A stretch of 7,286 nt of DNA, from assembly GCA_910578305.1 (NCBI GenBank), contig CAJTQH010000050.1:1-7286 (forward strand). The letters run 5' to 3'. Below the pieces are notes generated by a model. It made no database searches. It worked only from the letters and a program-made list of their open reading frames with translations, and was not told the origin of the DNA. This DNA comes from an uncultured Muribaculaceae bacterium. Lineage in GTDB: Bacteria; Bacteroidota; Bacteroidia; Bacteroidales; Muribaculaceae. Shown one piece after another: positions 1-5,250 of this stretch. The translations under genes were made by a program, and so were the position numbers. The number at the start of each line of letters is the position of its first letter. Position 1 is the stretch's first letter.

Positions 1-556
1 TAGAAATAGCGAGGCTGTCGCAGCCGGTACGGGTAGCGAAGTCGATAACTTCTTCAGGGTCGGTGTAGGTGTGGTGGTCAGAAGAAACTTCGTCTTCCAC
101 ACCGGCGAGAACGCCAAGCTCACCTTCTACAGTCACGTCAAACTGATGAGCGTAGTCAACCACTTTCTTGGTCAGAGCTACATTTTCTTCGTAGGGAAGA
201 TGTGAGCCGTCGATCATAACAGAAGAGAAACCGCTGTCGATGCAAGACTTGCAGAGTTCGAAGCTGTCACCGTGATCGAGGTGCAGACAGATCTGGGGAT
301 TTTCCCAACCGAGTTCCTTGGCATAAGCCACAGCGCCCTGAGCCATGTAGCGGAGAAGAGTAGCGTTGGCATAGTTGCGTGCGCCTTTCGAAACCTGGAG
401 GATAACAGGTGATTTTTCTTCAGCAGCAGCCTTGATAATAGCCTGAAGCTGCTCCATGTTATTGAAGTTGAAAGCCGGTACGGCATAACCGCCCTTGATG
501 GCCTTGGCAAACATCTCACGAGTGTTAACCAATCCTAAGTCTTTGTAACTTACCAT
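1..556 (-). CDS. fba: Class II fructose-bisphosphate aldolase, 5' part (runs off left edge)
   Basis: This enzyme catalyses the reversible cleavage of fructose 1,6-bisphosphate to glyceraldehyde 3-phosphate and dihydroxyacetone phosphate, in cytoplasmic glycolysis and gluconeogenesis. The window holds 185 complete codons; family members are usually a little over 300 residues, so the C-terminal part lies outside. The protein starts MVSYKDLGLVNTREMF and continues with the typical VPAFNFNNMEQ block (residues 26-36). HLDHGDS (92-98) carries the catalytic-type Asp94 and zinc-ligand-type His95. MIDGSHLPYEEN (114-125) and VEGELG (143-148) follow, then SSDHHTYTDPEEV (158-170). The ATG at 556-554 is preceded by an A-rich leader with no Shine-Dalgarno sequence, as is usual in Bacteroidetes. 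The gene is separated by about 80 bases from the channel gene upstream and has its own putative promoter, so it is probably transcribed independently. The family call is very secure; the symbol rests on family identity. Confidence 0.96.
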   Translation of the reverse strand, partial: MVSYKDLGLVNTREMFAKAIKGGYAVPAFNFNNMEQLQAIIKAAAEEKSPVILQVSKGARNYANATLLRYMAQGAVAYAKELGWENPQICLHLDHGDSFELCKSCIDSGFSSVMIDGSHLPYEENVALTKKVVDYAHQFDVTVEGELGVLAGVEDEVSSDHHTYTDPEEVIDFATRTGCDSLAIS

Positions 557-593
557 TTTGATTTTATTTTTGGATTAAAATTATTTTCAGATG

Positions 594-625
594 CAAAAAT
601 ACAAAAATTATTGATGCGCTGAAAA
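594..625 (-). promoter_or_regulatory. Putative Bacteroidetes-type promoter of fba
   Basis: Read on the minus strand, TATTTTTG (601-594) matches the Bacteroidetes -7 consensus TAnnTTTG exactly. A TTTT (625-622) lies 20 bases upstream, where the -33 TTTG is expected, with one mismatch. Transcription would start near 587, giving a leader of about 30 bases. The region is very AT-rich, so chance matches are easy; the spacing is the main support. Confidence 0.5.
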
Positions 626-635
626 TTATAACTAT

Positions 636-1424
636 TTATTTTTTCAGATGCACATAGGCATTGACACATCCCACGAAGATAGCACCTCCGGCGATATTGC
701 CCAGCGTCGCAGGTATGAGATTGGCGGACACAAATGTCATAGCCGAAACCGAGGCGCCTTCCATCATGCCAACCGGTATGAAAAACATATTTGCTATACA
801 ATGTTCATAACCAAGTACGACAAAGGCCATCACAGGCAGAAAGCATCCTGCCATCTTCTCCAGAAGAGTATGTCCGGAAAGCGCAAGCCACACCGCCAGA
901 CACACACACCAGTTGGCTCCGATGCCTTTTACAAACACTGTGACCCACGGCATGGCCACCTTGGTCTGAGCCATTCTGACTATCGCCGAGTGGTACGGAT
1001 CAACTGCAGTCAGTCCAGCCATGTACACCATGACATAGCCGAACAGAAGTGCTCCGGCAAAGTTGCCGAAATAGACTATAATCCAGTTTCGAAGCACATC
1101 CATAATTCCGAAATGACGCTTCATGAGTCCCGGCATAAGCAATGCGTTGTTGCCTGTAAACAGTTCGGCTCCAAGCACTACCACCAGTATAAGTCCTATT
1201 GGAAACATACATCCGCTCAGAAGTCTCTGCAGAGATGGATTGTGTACTGTGATCTCCGGAAATCCAAATCCCACAATGACCGACAATATACCTCCGAAAG
1301 CGATGAAGGCTCCGGCCTGTATGGCTTGTACAATCTGACTGCTCAACGGTATAGCTACCTTGTTTCGCCCCACATCCAGAGTGGCGGCAGTAATTTCCCG
1401 GGGAGTGCGTAGTTTCATTGTCAT
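636..1424 (-). CDS. Formate/nitrite transporter (FNT) family channel
   Basis: This is an inner-membrane channel of the FocA/NirC family, which moves small monovalent anions such as formate or nitrite. The protein has 262 residues, a usual FNT length, and about six hydrophobic segments. Signature blocks are visible: GAELFTGN (85-92), NWCVCLAVW (171-179) and GYEHCIANMFFIP (205-217). His208 in that block corresponds to the central pore histidine of the family. The start is ATG at 1424; a second ATG two codons later (1418) is equally possible, and there is no Shine-Dalgarno sequence to decide. It lies 87 bases downstream of the sigma operon and 80 bases upstream of fba. I see no strong terminator on either side. 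Formate export or import fits a fermentative anaerobe, but no neighbouring pyruvate formate-lyase or nitrite reductase is present to settle the substrate. Confidence 0.93.
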   Translation of the reverse strand: MTMKLRTPREITAATLDVGRNKVAIPLSSQIVQAIQAGAFIAFGGILSVIVGFGFPEITVHNPSLQRLLSGCMFPIGLILVVVLGAELFTGNNALLMPGLMKRHFGIMDVLRNWIIVYFGNFAGALLFGYVMVYMAGLTAVDPYHSAIVRMAQTKVAMPWVTVFVKGIGANWCVCLAVWLALSGHTLLEKMAGCFLPVMAFVVLGYEHCIANMFFIPVGMMEGASVSAMTFVSANLIPATLGNIAGGAIFVGCVNAYVHLKK

Positions 1425-1436
1425 GCGGAATTTTGT

Positions 1437-1462
1437 GCGAAGTTACGAAAAATCCGCGAAGT
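1437..1462. repeat. Short direct repeat GCGAAGT upstream of the FNT gene
   Basis: The heptamer GCGAAGT occurs at 1437-1443 and 1456-1462, 19 bases apart, in the 87-base leader of the FNT gene. On the minus strand the copy nearer the gene overlaps TAACTTCG (1445-1438), a one-mismatch version of the TAnnTTTG box, but no TTTG sits at the -33 distance. This could be a paired regulator site or chance. I see no convincing terminator for the preceding operon in this gap. Confidence 0.25.
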
Positions 1463-1511
1463 GCACTCCCCTATAAGCCCCATTAATGTGATTTTATGCA
1501 GTTGTGACTGA

Positions 1512-2399
1512 TCAATAATATATGACTACGCCACTGGACAAAGGCCTGAATCGCGGCTGCCCCGCACCTTTTAGCACAGTCTGTGGCGAGTAGCGCACAT
1601 ACAGGCTTATACTTCTCCACACTCTGACAAGACCTATAAGATCGACTATAAATCGCCGGTGTCCGATGTTGTCGGTAGACTGCTTGGCCTTCATGCCATC
1701 GGCTGTGGTCCACTTTGTCAGCATGCTTGCATGCGGATTGTAATTGAACACCATCCCGAGCCCGAACAAGCACTTGTCGCCGAAAATATTGAACGGAAGA
1801 GCCTGATGCCATATCAGAGGCATGCCGATGCCGAACACTTTCAATCGCGAGCCATGAGCCTCGACTCCTTCCGGATACTGCCCTATGCCCACACCGCCAC
1901 CTTCGACGGGAATGAAGCGTGTGGCACTCGTGGATATACGGTAGTTGCGCCAGTCAATACCGATGCCGAGCGACAATCTGCTCGTGCTCCACGGCATGCG
2001 ATAACTCACGGCTATAGCATTGAGCCATGATATTTCAAACGATTTACCCATTTCGATGCCCATCCCGTCGGGCTGTCCGCAAGCATTGACCAATCCGATA
2101 CCAGGTCCGCCAAGTGTGAAATCCCATGAATTATCATCAGACGAAGCGATAGTAAGTGAAGCACGCTGACGCACGGCTTCTATCCTCACCGGTTTGTCAA
2201 AAGCTTCGGAATATTCTGACCGTGACTCTCCGTCGGGACCGGATGTAAGCACGGACACGGCAAAGCCTTCAGGGTTTTCCGTGATAGTAACGGACGATGG
2301 GTTGGTGACAGACATCACTGTGTCGGGTCTCTCCTGCGCACCGACCGATACGGAACAGCAAGCAACAGACAAGATGATAGCGGTATATATATGTTTCAT
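1512..2399 (-). CDS. Predicted outer-membrane beta-barrel protein (paralogue 1 of a tandem pair)
   Basis: The protein has 295 residues from the ATG at 2399. The same frame opens six bases earlier with a TTG, but the ATG begins directly with MKHIYTAIILSVACCSVSVGA, a clean signal peptide with probable cleavage after Ala21. A short segment with DTVMSV (26-31) and NPSSVTITE (33-41) follows. The rest consists of alternating, aromatic-rich strands such as RLSLGIGIDWRNYRIS (141-156) and ISLYVRYSP (264-272). The chain ends in an aromatic residue (VVIYY), as barrel proteins assembled by the Bam machinery usually do. It is a diverged copy of the product of the gene just upstream, 25 bases away, and is the last gene of the sigma-factor operon. 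Function is unknown. The barrel call rests on sequence pattern only; a periplasmic beta-rich protein is the alternative. Confidence 0.75.
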   Translation of the reverse strand: MKHIYTAIILSVACCSVSVGAQERPDTVMSVTNPSSVTITENPEGFAVSVLTSGPDGESRSEYSEAFDKPVRIEAVRQRASLTIASSDDNSWDFTLGGPGIGLVNACGQPDGMGIEMGKSFEISWLNAIAVSYRMPWSTSRLSLGIGIDWRNYRISTSATRFIPVEGGGVGIGQYPEGVEAHGSRLKVFGIGMPLIWHQALPFNIFGDKCLFGLGMVFNYNPHASMLTKWTTADGMKAKQSTDNIGHRRFIVDLIGLVRVWRSISLYVRYSPQTVLKGAGQPRFRPLSSGVVIYY

Positions 2400-2424
2400 A
2401 TCCAATAAATTACAAATAGTGAAA

Positions 2425-3279
2425 TCAGAACCCGAGTGAAAGGCCTACAGACAATGAAGTATAAGCCGGACCGAAAGCCCTCTTGAACGGCTTTACCGGC
2501 GACCACCTCACATAGACACCGACGTTATTGACCGACCCTACGGTAAGCAACAGATCGGGAGTCAGCAGACGCTGGTGAAGCCCCTTATATGATCCGGAGT
2601 ATCTTATATCATCAATCCGATATTTCATTTTAGCAGTAGTGTAGAAATTAACATTCGCCACTATGCCGAAAGAGAATCCTATTGAACGATAAATGTGCTG
2701 TGTGTATACAAAAGGCACCTGGACAGCCAAGGACTCAATGTACGATGACACATCAGAAGCTCCTTCGGGAGCCGAAGCCAACACCAGAGCATCACCGTCT
2801 TTCGACAATATGACGCCGCGTCTGACCGACACACTGCGATATCCAATACCAAGTCCGAAACTGAATTCAGAACCACTGCGTTTCATGCTATAGCCTATGA
2901 TACGGTTGATACCTACCTCATATGACGTTCTCAACGGATCGGGAGCCGATAATGGGAACAATCCACCGTAATACCATCCGCAAAGCACATCGATCTCGCT
3001 CTGCCTCCGTGCATAAGAGTCGCCGCGCTTATCGGAAAACGGGAAATTAAACAGTGGGAGATCGGATTCAAGCGTATCGACCGATACAGAGTATCGATAC
3101 CTGAAACAATCGTTATCCTCGGCTCCGTCGATATGTATCACCGTGGCTCCGTCGGATTTAATGACAGCGACCCGCGATGGCTTCACCACCGACACCACCG
3201 TGTCGGCCTGACTAATAGCTTGGACAGGAATTGACAGGACTACAGCAAGTACTGCTGTCAGCAAGATTCGGTGCATCAT
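2425..3279 (-). CDS. Predicted outer-membrane beta-barrel protein (paralogue 2 of a tandem pair)
   Basis: The protein has 284 residues and begins with a signal peptide (MMHRILLTAVLAVVLSIPVQA; the start could be either of the two adjacent ATGs). DTVVSV falls at residues 26-31 and KPSRV at 33-37, the same register as in the downstream neighbour. A linker follows (about 52-95). Strand-like segments come next: FSFGLGIGYRSVSVR (139-153), GFSFGIVANVNFY (201-213) and VGVYVRWSP (253-261). The C-terminus is SLSVGLSLGF, with the terminal phenylalanine typical of outer-membrane barrels. These patterns suggest a small barrel of perhaps eight to ten strands, but I cannot fix the number. It starts 38 bases after the DUF6108-like gene and is followed at once by its paralogue, so all belong to one transcript. 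I do not recognise a specific function; binding, adhesion or envelope maintenance are all open. Confidence 0.75.
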   Translation of the reverse strand: MMHRILLTAVLAVVLSIPVQAISQADTVVSVVKPSRVAVIKSDGATVIHIDGAEDNDCFRYRYSVSVDTLESDLPLFNFPFSDKRGDSYARRQSEIDVLCGWYYGGLFPLSAPDPLRTSYEVGINRIIGYSMKRSGSEFSFGLGIGYRSVSVRRGVILSKDGDALVLASAPEGASDVSSYIESLAVQVPFVYTQHIYRSIGFSFGIVANVNFYTTAKMKYRIDDIRYSGSYKGLHQRLLTPDLLLTVGSVNNVGVYVRWSPVKPFKRAFGPAYTSLSVGLSLGF

Positions 3280-3317
3280 AACAATGTAATGAATAGTAAT
3301 AGTGTTATTGAGATAAG

Positions 3318-3773
3318 TTATTGTCTTTTTGGATTGATAAGTTTCTTCACATCCTCGATCGATGCCTTTCCTTCGATGTAGAGCAGCATAATGCGATCTG
3401 AAGACTTCAGATGGCCGTTGAGATACAAGATGTAACGGTTGAGTCCGTCGACGGGAGGCAAAGCATAGAAGCCGTAGTAAAGATGTCCCGACGCATAGCG
3501 CACCTCTTTGCTGCGCGCCTTAGCACCATCGCGCATCACCATGTCCTCAAGTTCGGCGGCAATCTCGGGATGCCCCGTTATAGAAAGAGTATGATAGACC
3601 GACAGGCTCAGATTGCGCAGACGGCTCTTCGAGACAATGGTTTCTGTGGCTTCAGGCAGTTCACGATAACGCGGAGTGAAAGCCCCGGCGATGTTCAAGC
3701 CTGACTGCGCGTATACACAGGCAACCGACAAAGCGACACCAAGCATCAGACAAAGGATCAGTAATCGTTTCAT
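3318..3773 (-). CDS. Small exported protein, DUF6108-like, of the sigma-factor operon
   Basis: From the ATG at 3773 the protein has 151 residues: a signal peptide MKRLLILCLMLGVALSVACVYA (1-22) and a mature part of about 129 residues beginning QSGLNIAGAF. An earlier in-frame ATG at 3806 overlaps the stop of the upstream gene by four bases (ATGA) and would add 11 residues before the signal peptide. I prefer 3773 because it gives a normal signal sequence. Features of the mature chain are TETIVS (43-48), VRYASGHLYYGFYALPP (91-107), LNRYILYLN (111-119) and IMLLYIEG (128-135). The pattern resembles small Bacteroidales proteins that I recall as DUF6108, often found beside ECF sigma genes; this family name is from memory. 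There is no lipobox and no catalytic motif. It is probably periplasmic, with unknown function, and co-transcribed with the sigma and anti-sigma genes. Confidence 0.8.
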   Translation of the reverse strand: MKRLLILCLMLGVALSVACVYAQSGLNIAGAFTPRYRELPEATETIVSKSRLRNLSLSVYHTLSITGHPEIAAELEDMVMRDGAKARSKEVRYASGHLYYGFYALPPVDGLNRYILYLNGHLKSSDRIMLLYIEGKASIEDVKKLINPKRQ

Positions 3774-3802
3774 ATATCGTATCGTTTCTGTTTCTGTAAA
3801 AT

Positions 3803-4276
3803 TCATTCCAACATATCGCCGATGTCCGACAGTTCGGCATCGATCTGCATATCGGCATCCATTGCGGCCAGGCCGAATGCCGCCAGATCAGCCTCGACAA
3901 TATCCATCACCTCACGTCTGTCGCTGATCTCACATCCGCCGACATAAGCTATCATATCCGGCGATGTGCTCTCGCGATGCATCCACATCCCTATGGTCAC
4001 AGCCACGGCAAGCGATGCGGCCACCCCCGCAGCCGTAAGCCACGACACAGATCTGCGACCGCTTACATCCGCATGCGCCGAAGCACCGGCAGCCATAAAG
4101 CCGAGCACGGCACGTGCTTCGTCGACAGACTCACCCTGAAAAGACGGATCGGCCAACATGCGACGCAGCAAACGCTCTTCGTCAAGCGTGGTGGCTCCAT
4201 CGAAATATTTTTCGATCAAAGCGTTCAGTTTATTCATATCAGTATCGTGTATATTCATATCGCAGTGATGTGTCAT
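3803..4276 (-). CDS. Probable membrane-anchored anti-sigma factor
   Basis: This is a one-pass membrane protein placed directly after an ECF sigma gene, the usual position of the cognate anti-sigma factor. From the ATG at 4276 it has 157 residues. The cytoplasmic part contains MNKLNALIEKYFDGATTLDEERLL (14-37), a pattern common at the N-terminus of Bacteroidetes proteins in this position. A hydrophobic segment (about 78-98, WLTAAGVAASLAVAVTIGMW) follows. The roughly 59-residue external tail is strongly acidic and includes MIAYVGGCEISDRREVMDIVEADL (108-131). No zinc-binding HxxxCxxC motif is seen. The start is uncertain: 4276 overlaps the sigma stop as ATGA, suggesting translational coupling. 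The ATGs at 4258 and 4237 are also possible, and 4237 best fits the N-terminus of related proteins. The anti-sigma role is inferred from position and topology, not from a diagnostic domain. Confidence 0.75.
   Translation of the reverse strand: MTHHCDMNIHDTDMNKLNALIEKYFDGATTLDEERLLRRMLADPSFQGESVDEARAVLGFMAAGASAHADVSGRRSVSWLTAAGVAASLAVAVTIGMWMHRESTSPDMIAYVGGCEISDRREVMDIVEADLAAFGLAAMDADMQIDAELSDIGDMLE
4231..4261. repeat. 21-base-period direct repeat over the anti-sigma start region
   Basis: TATTCATATC occurs at 4231-4240 and again at 4252-4261, offset by exactly 21 bases (seven codons). On the coding strand each copy contains a GATATGAATA block, so the candidate starts at 4258 and 4237 have almost the same local context (DMNIHDT then DMNKLNA). 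Confidence 0.6.
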
Positions 4277-4767
4277 CGGTTGATTCGTTGTCTGTAACAT
4301 TCGCGCACAGTGCGGCGGGCGCGACTCAATATCATTCGCACATTGGCCTCTGACAGATTCAGTTCCGCTCCTATCGCCTCTATGTCGTAGCCGTAGCGGT
4401 CGCGCAGATACAGAATGCGACGGTCGCGCTCCGACAGGTGTCGGTCGATGATATTCTCCACTTCGTGAAGAAGGTCGGACGAAGTGTCGGCACGATCATC
4501 GGCAGGCATCGCCTCCAGTACGTCGACATCGGTGAAGGTGCGTCGTCGACGCAGAGCGTCGATAGAGGCATTTCTCACGGCTGTAACCGAGGCTCCGACG
4601 GCATGACTCTCATCGGACAGTTCGTCACGCCGGCTCCACAGGCGGCAGAAAGCATCCTGCAACACATCGAGAGCCTCGGCATCGGATCCGGAGAGGATGC
4701 CCCGTGCCGTGGATAACAGCCGCGGACGCATACGCATGAATACCGATGTGAGCAAATGAGATTTCAT
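4273..4767 (-). CDS. ECF-type RNA polymerase sigma factor
   Basis: This is a sigma-70-family factor of the extracytoplasmic-function type, which directs RNA polymerase to a small set of promoters. The protein has 164 residues, a normal ECF size with only regions 2 and 4. Region 2 includes DAEALDVLQDAFCRLWSRRDEL (29-50) and runs to about residue 75 (ASIDALRRRR). A variable linker (78-100) follows. Region 4 is LSERDRRILYLRDRYGYDIEAIGAELNLSEANVRMILSRARRTVRE (111-156), containing the helix-turn-helix that reads the -35 element. The ATG at 4767 follows a leader of only about 15 bases from the putative start of transcription. It is the first gene of a five-gene operon, and its stop overlaps a start codon of the next gene (ATGA). 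Its targets are unknown; the exported proteins downstream, and perhaps its own promoter, are obvious candidates. Confidence 0.95.
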   Translation of the reverse strand: MKSHLLTSVFMRMRPRLLSTARGILSGSDAEALDVLQDAFCRLWSRRDELSDESHAVGASVTAVRNASIDALRRRRTFTDVDVLEAMPADDRADTSSDLLHEVENIIDRHLSERDRRILYLRDRYGYDIEAIGAELNLSEANVRMILSRARRTVRECYRQRINR

Positions 4768-4788
4768 GTGAATCCTGAGAGGTTTTCA

Positions 4789-4821
4789 CAAATATATACG
4801 CAGCAGACCTGCGTTTGCAAC
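4789..4821 (-). promoter_or_regulatory. Putative promoter of the ECF sigma operon
   Basis: On the minus strand TATATTTG (4796-4789) matches TAnnTTTG exactly. GTTG (4821-4818), one mismatch from TTTG, lies 21 bases upstream. The start of transcription would fall near 4782, about 15 bases before the sigma ATG. Two inverted repeats overlap its upstream part. If the operon is autoregulated, the sigma factor's own promoter should lie in this same gap. Confidence 0.5.
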
Positions 4822-4833
4822 ACTCAGTTGCAA
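4798..4833. promoter_or_regulatory. Two adjacent inverted repeats, candidate operators
   Basis: Two perfect dyads lie directly next to each other. ACGCAG (4798-4803) with CTGCGT (4809-4814) surrounds a 5-base centre. TTGCAAC (4815-4821) with GTTGCAA (4827-4833) also surrounds a 5-base centre. The first occupies the spacer between the putative -33 and -7 boxes and the second covers the -33 box. They have no T-run at the correct side to act as a terminator. They could bind a dimeric regulator, or fold as tandem hairpins in readthrough RNA. Confidence 0.5.
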
Positions 4834-4841
4834 TTTTTTTC

Positions 4842-4891
4842 AAAAAAAAATGACAGTCCCCTGCCGGATGCTGCTCCGCGCAGGGGACTGT
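4842..4891 (-). terminator. Strong intrinsic terminator after hpf
   Basis: A perfect 12-base-pair stem is formed by ACAGTCCCCTGC (4853-4864) and GCAGGGGACTGT (4880-4891). Inside it CGGA (4865-4868) and TCCG (4875-4878) can add four more pairs around a small loop. On the minus strand the stem is followed by a nine-T tract (plus-strand A-run 4842-4850). No T-run follows on the plus side, so it acts in the minus direction, ending the xerC-hpf transcript about 50 bases after the hpf stop and insulating the sigma operon. Confidence 0.93.
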
Positions 4892-4943
4892 AGAATATCC
4901 AAATGTATTGTTACGTGGCTTAAAGCCCGTACCGGACAGATGT

Positions 4944-5237
4944 TTATCTCTTGTCTTTATCTTTTTCAAGCTGACGGTCGATAGCGTCAATAGCCAGATC
5001 GACGGCTTCTTCGAATGTGTCGGCCACTTTGGTAGCCACCTGTTCGCCATGATTGGGCACGATAACTTTGAGCACGACTTCCTTGTTCATTGCCGTTTCG
5101 GGTTTCACTACGCGAAGATTGACTTCAACCAAAGTCATATTTACGTTGCGTCGGGCAAGGCGCTCTGCTTTCTTGTTGATAAAATTTACGAGCTTTTCGC
5201 TTACATCGAAGTGGATGCCTTGAATTCTTACTTCCAT
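4944..5237 (-). CDS. hpf: Ribosome hibernation promoting factor, short form (HPF/RaiA/YfiA family)
   Basis: This small cytoplasmic protein binds the decoding region of the 30S subunit and takes part in inactivating or storing ribosomes when growth slows. The 97 residues give only the N-terminal HPF/RaiA domain: MEVRIQGIHFDVSEKLVNFINKKAERL (1-27) makes the first strand and helix. VNMTLVEVNLRVV (32-44) and NKEVVLKVIVPNH (51-63) are strands, and ADTFEEAVDLAIDAIDRQLEKDKDKR (72-97) is the closing helix with a basic tail. There is no C-terminal dimerisation domain, so this is the short form. The ATG at 5237 lies two bases after the xerC stop and has a clear Shine-Dalgarno sequence, rare for this phylum. 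It is followed by a strong terminator. The xerC-hpf pairing is common in Bacteroidales. Confidence 0.95.
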   Translation of the reverse strand: MEVRIQGIHFDVSEKLVNFINKKAERLARRNVNMTLVEVNLRVVKPETAMNKEVVLKVIVPNHGEQVATKVADTFEEAVDLAIDAIDRQLEKDKDKR

Positions 5238-5250
5238 AGTTATCCTCCTT
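5238..5250 (-). promoter_or_regulatory. Shine-Dalgarno sequence of hpf inside the end of xerC
   Basis: On the minus strand AAGGAGGATAACT (5250-5238) immediately precedes the hpf ATG. The GGAGG core ends six bases before the start codon, a near-ideal spacing. No other gene in the window has a comparable site. It supports the 5237 start and suggests independent ribosome loading on hpf despite the close coupling to xerC. Confidence 0.8.

Noticed and set aside
648..1412. Plus-strand open frame of 254 codons opposite the FNT channel gene
   Set aside because: The translation is rich in His, Ser and Lys with no hydrophobic or domain pattern, while the minus strand has clear FNT signatures.
2400..2405. 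TTG start two codons before the ATG of the 1512-2399 gene
   Set aside because: The ATG begins a standard signal peptide directly; nothing supports initiation at the TTG.
4768..4943. Possible tRNA genes after hpf, as in Bacteroides
   Set aside because: The gap has no cloverleaf-like pairing or GGTTCRA T-loop; it is explained by the terminator, dyads and promoter.
4625..5050. Minus-strand open frame spanning the hpf end, the terminator and the sigma start
   Set aside because: It runs through a strong terminator hairpin and overlaps two well-supported genes in another frame.
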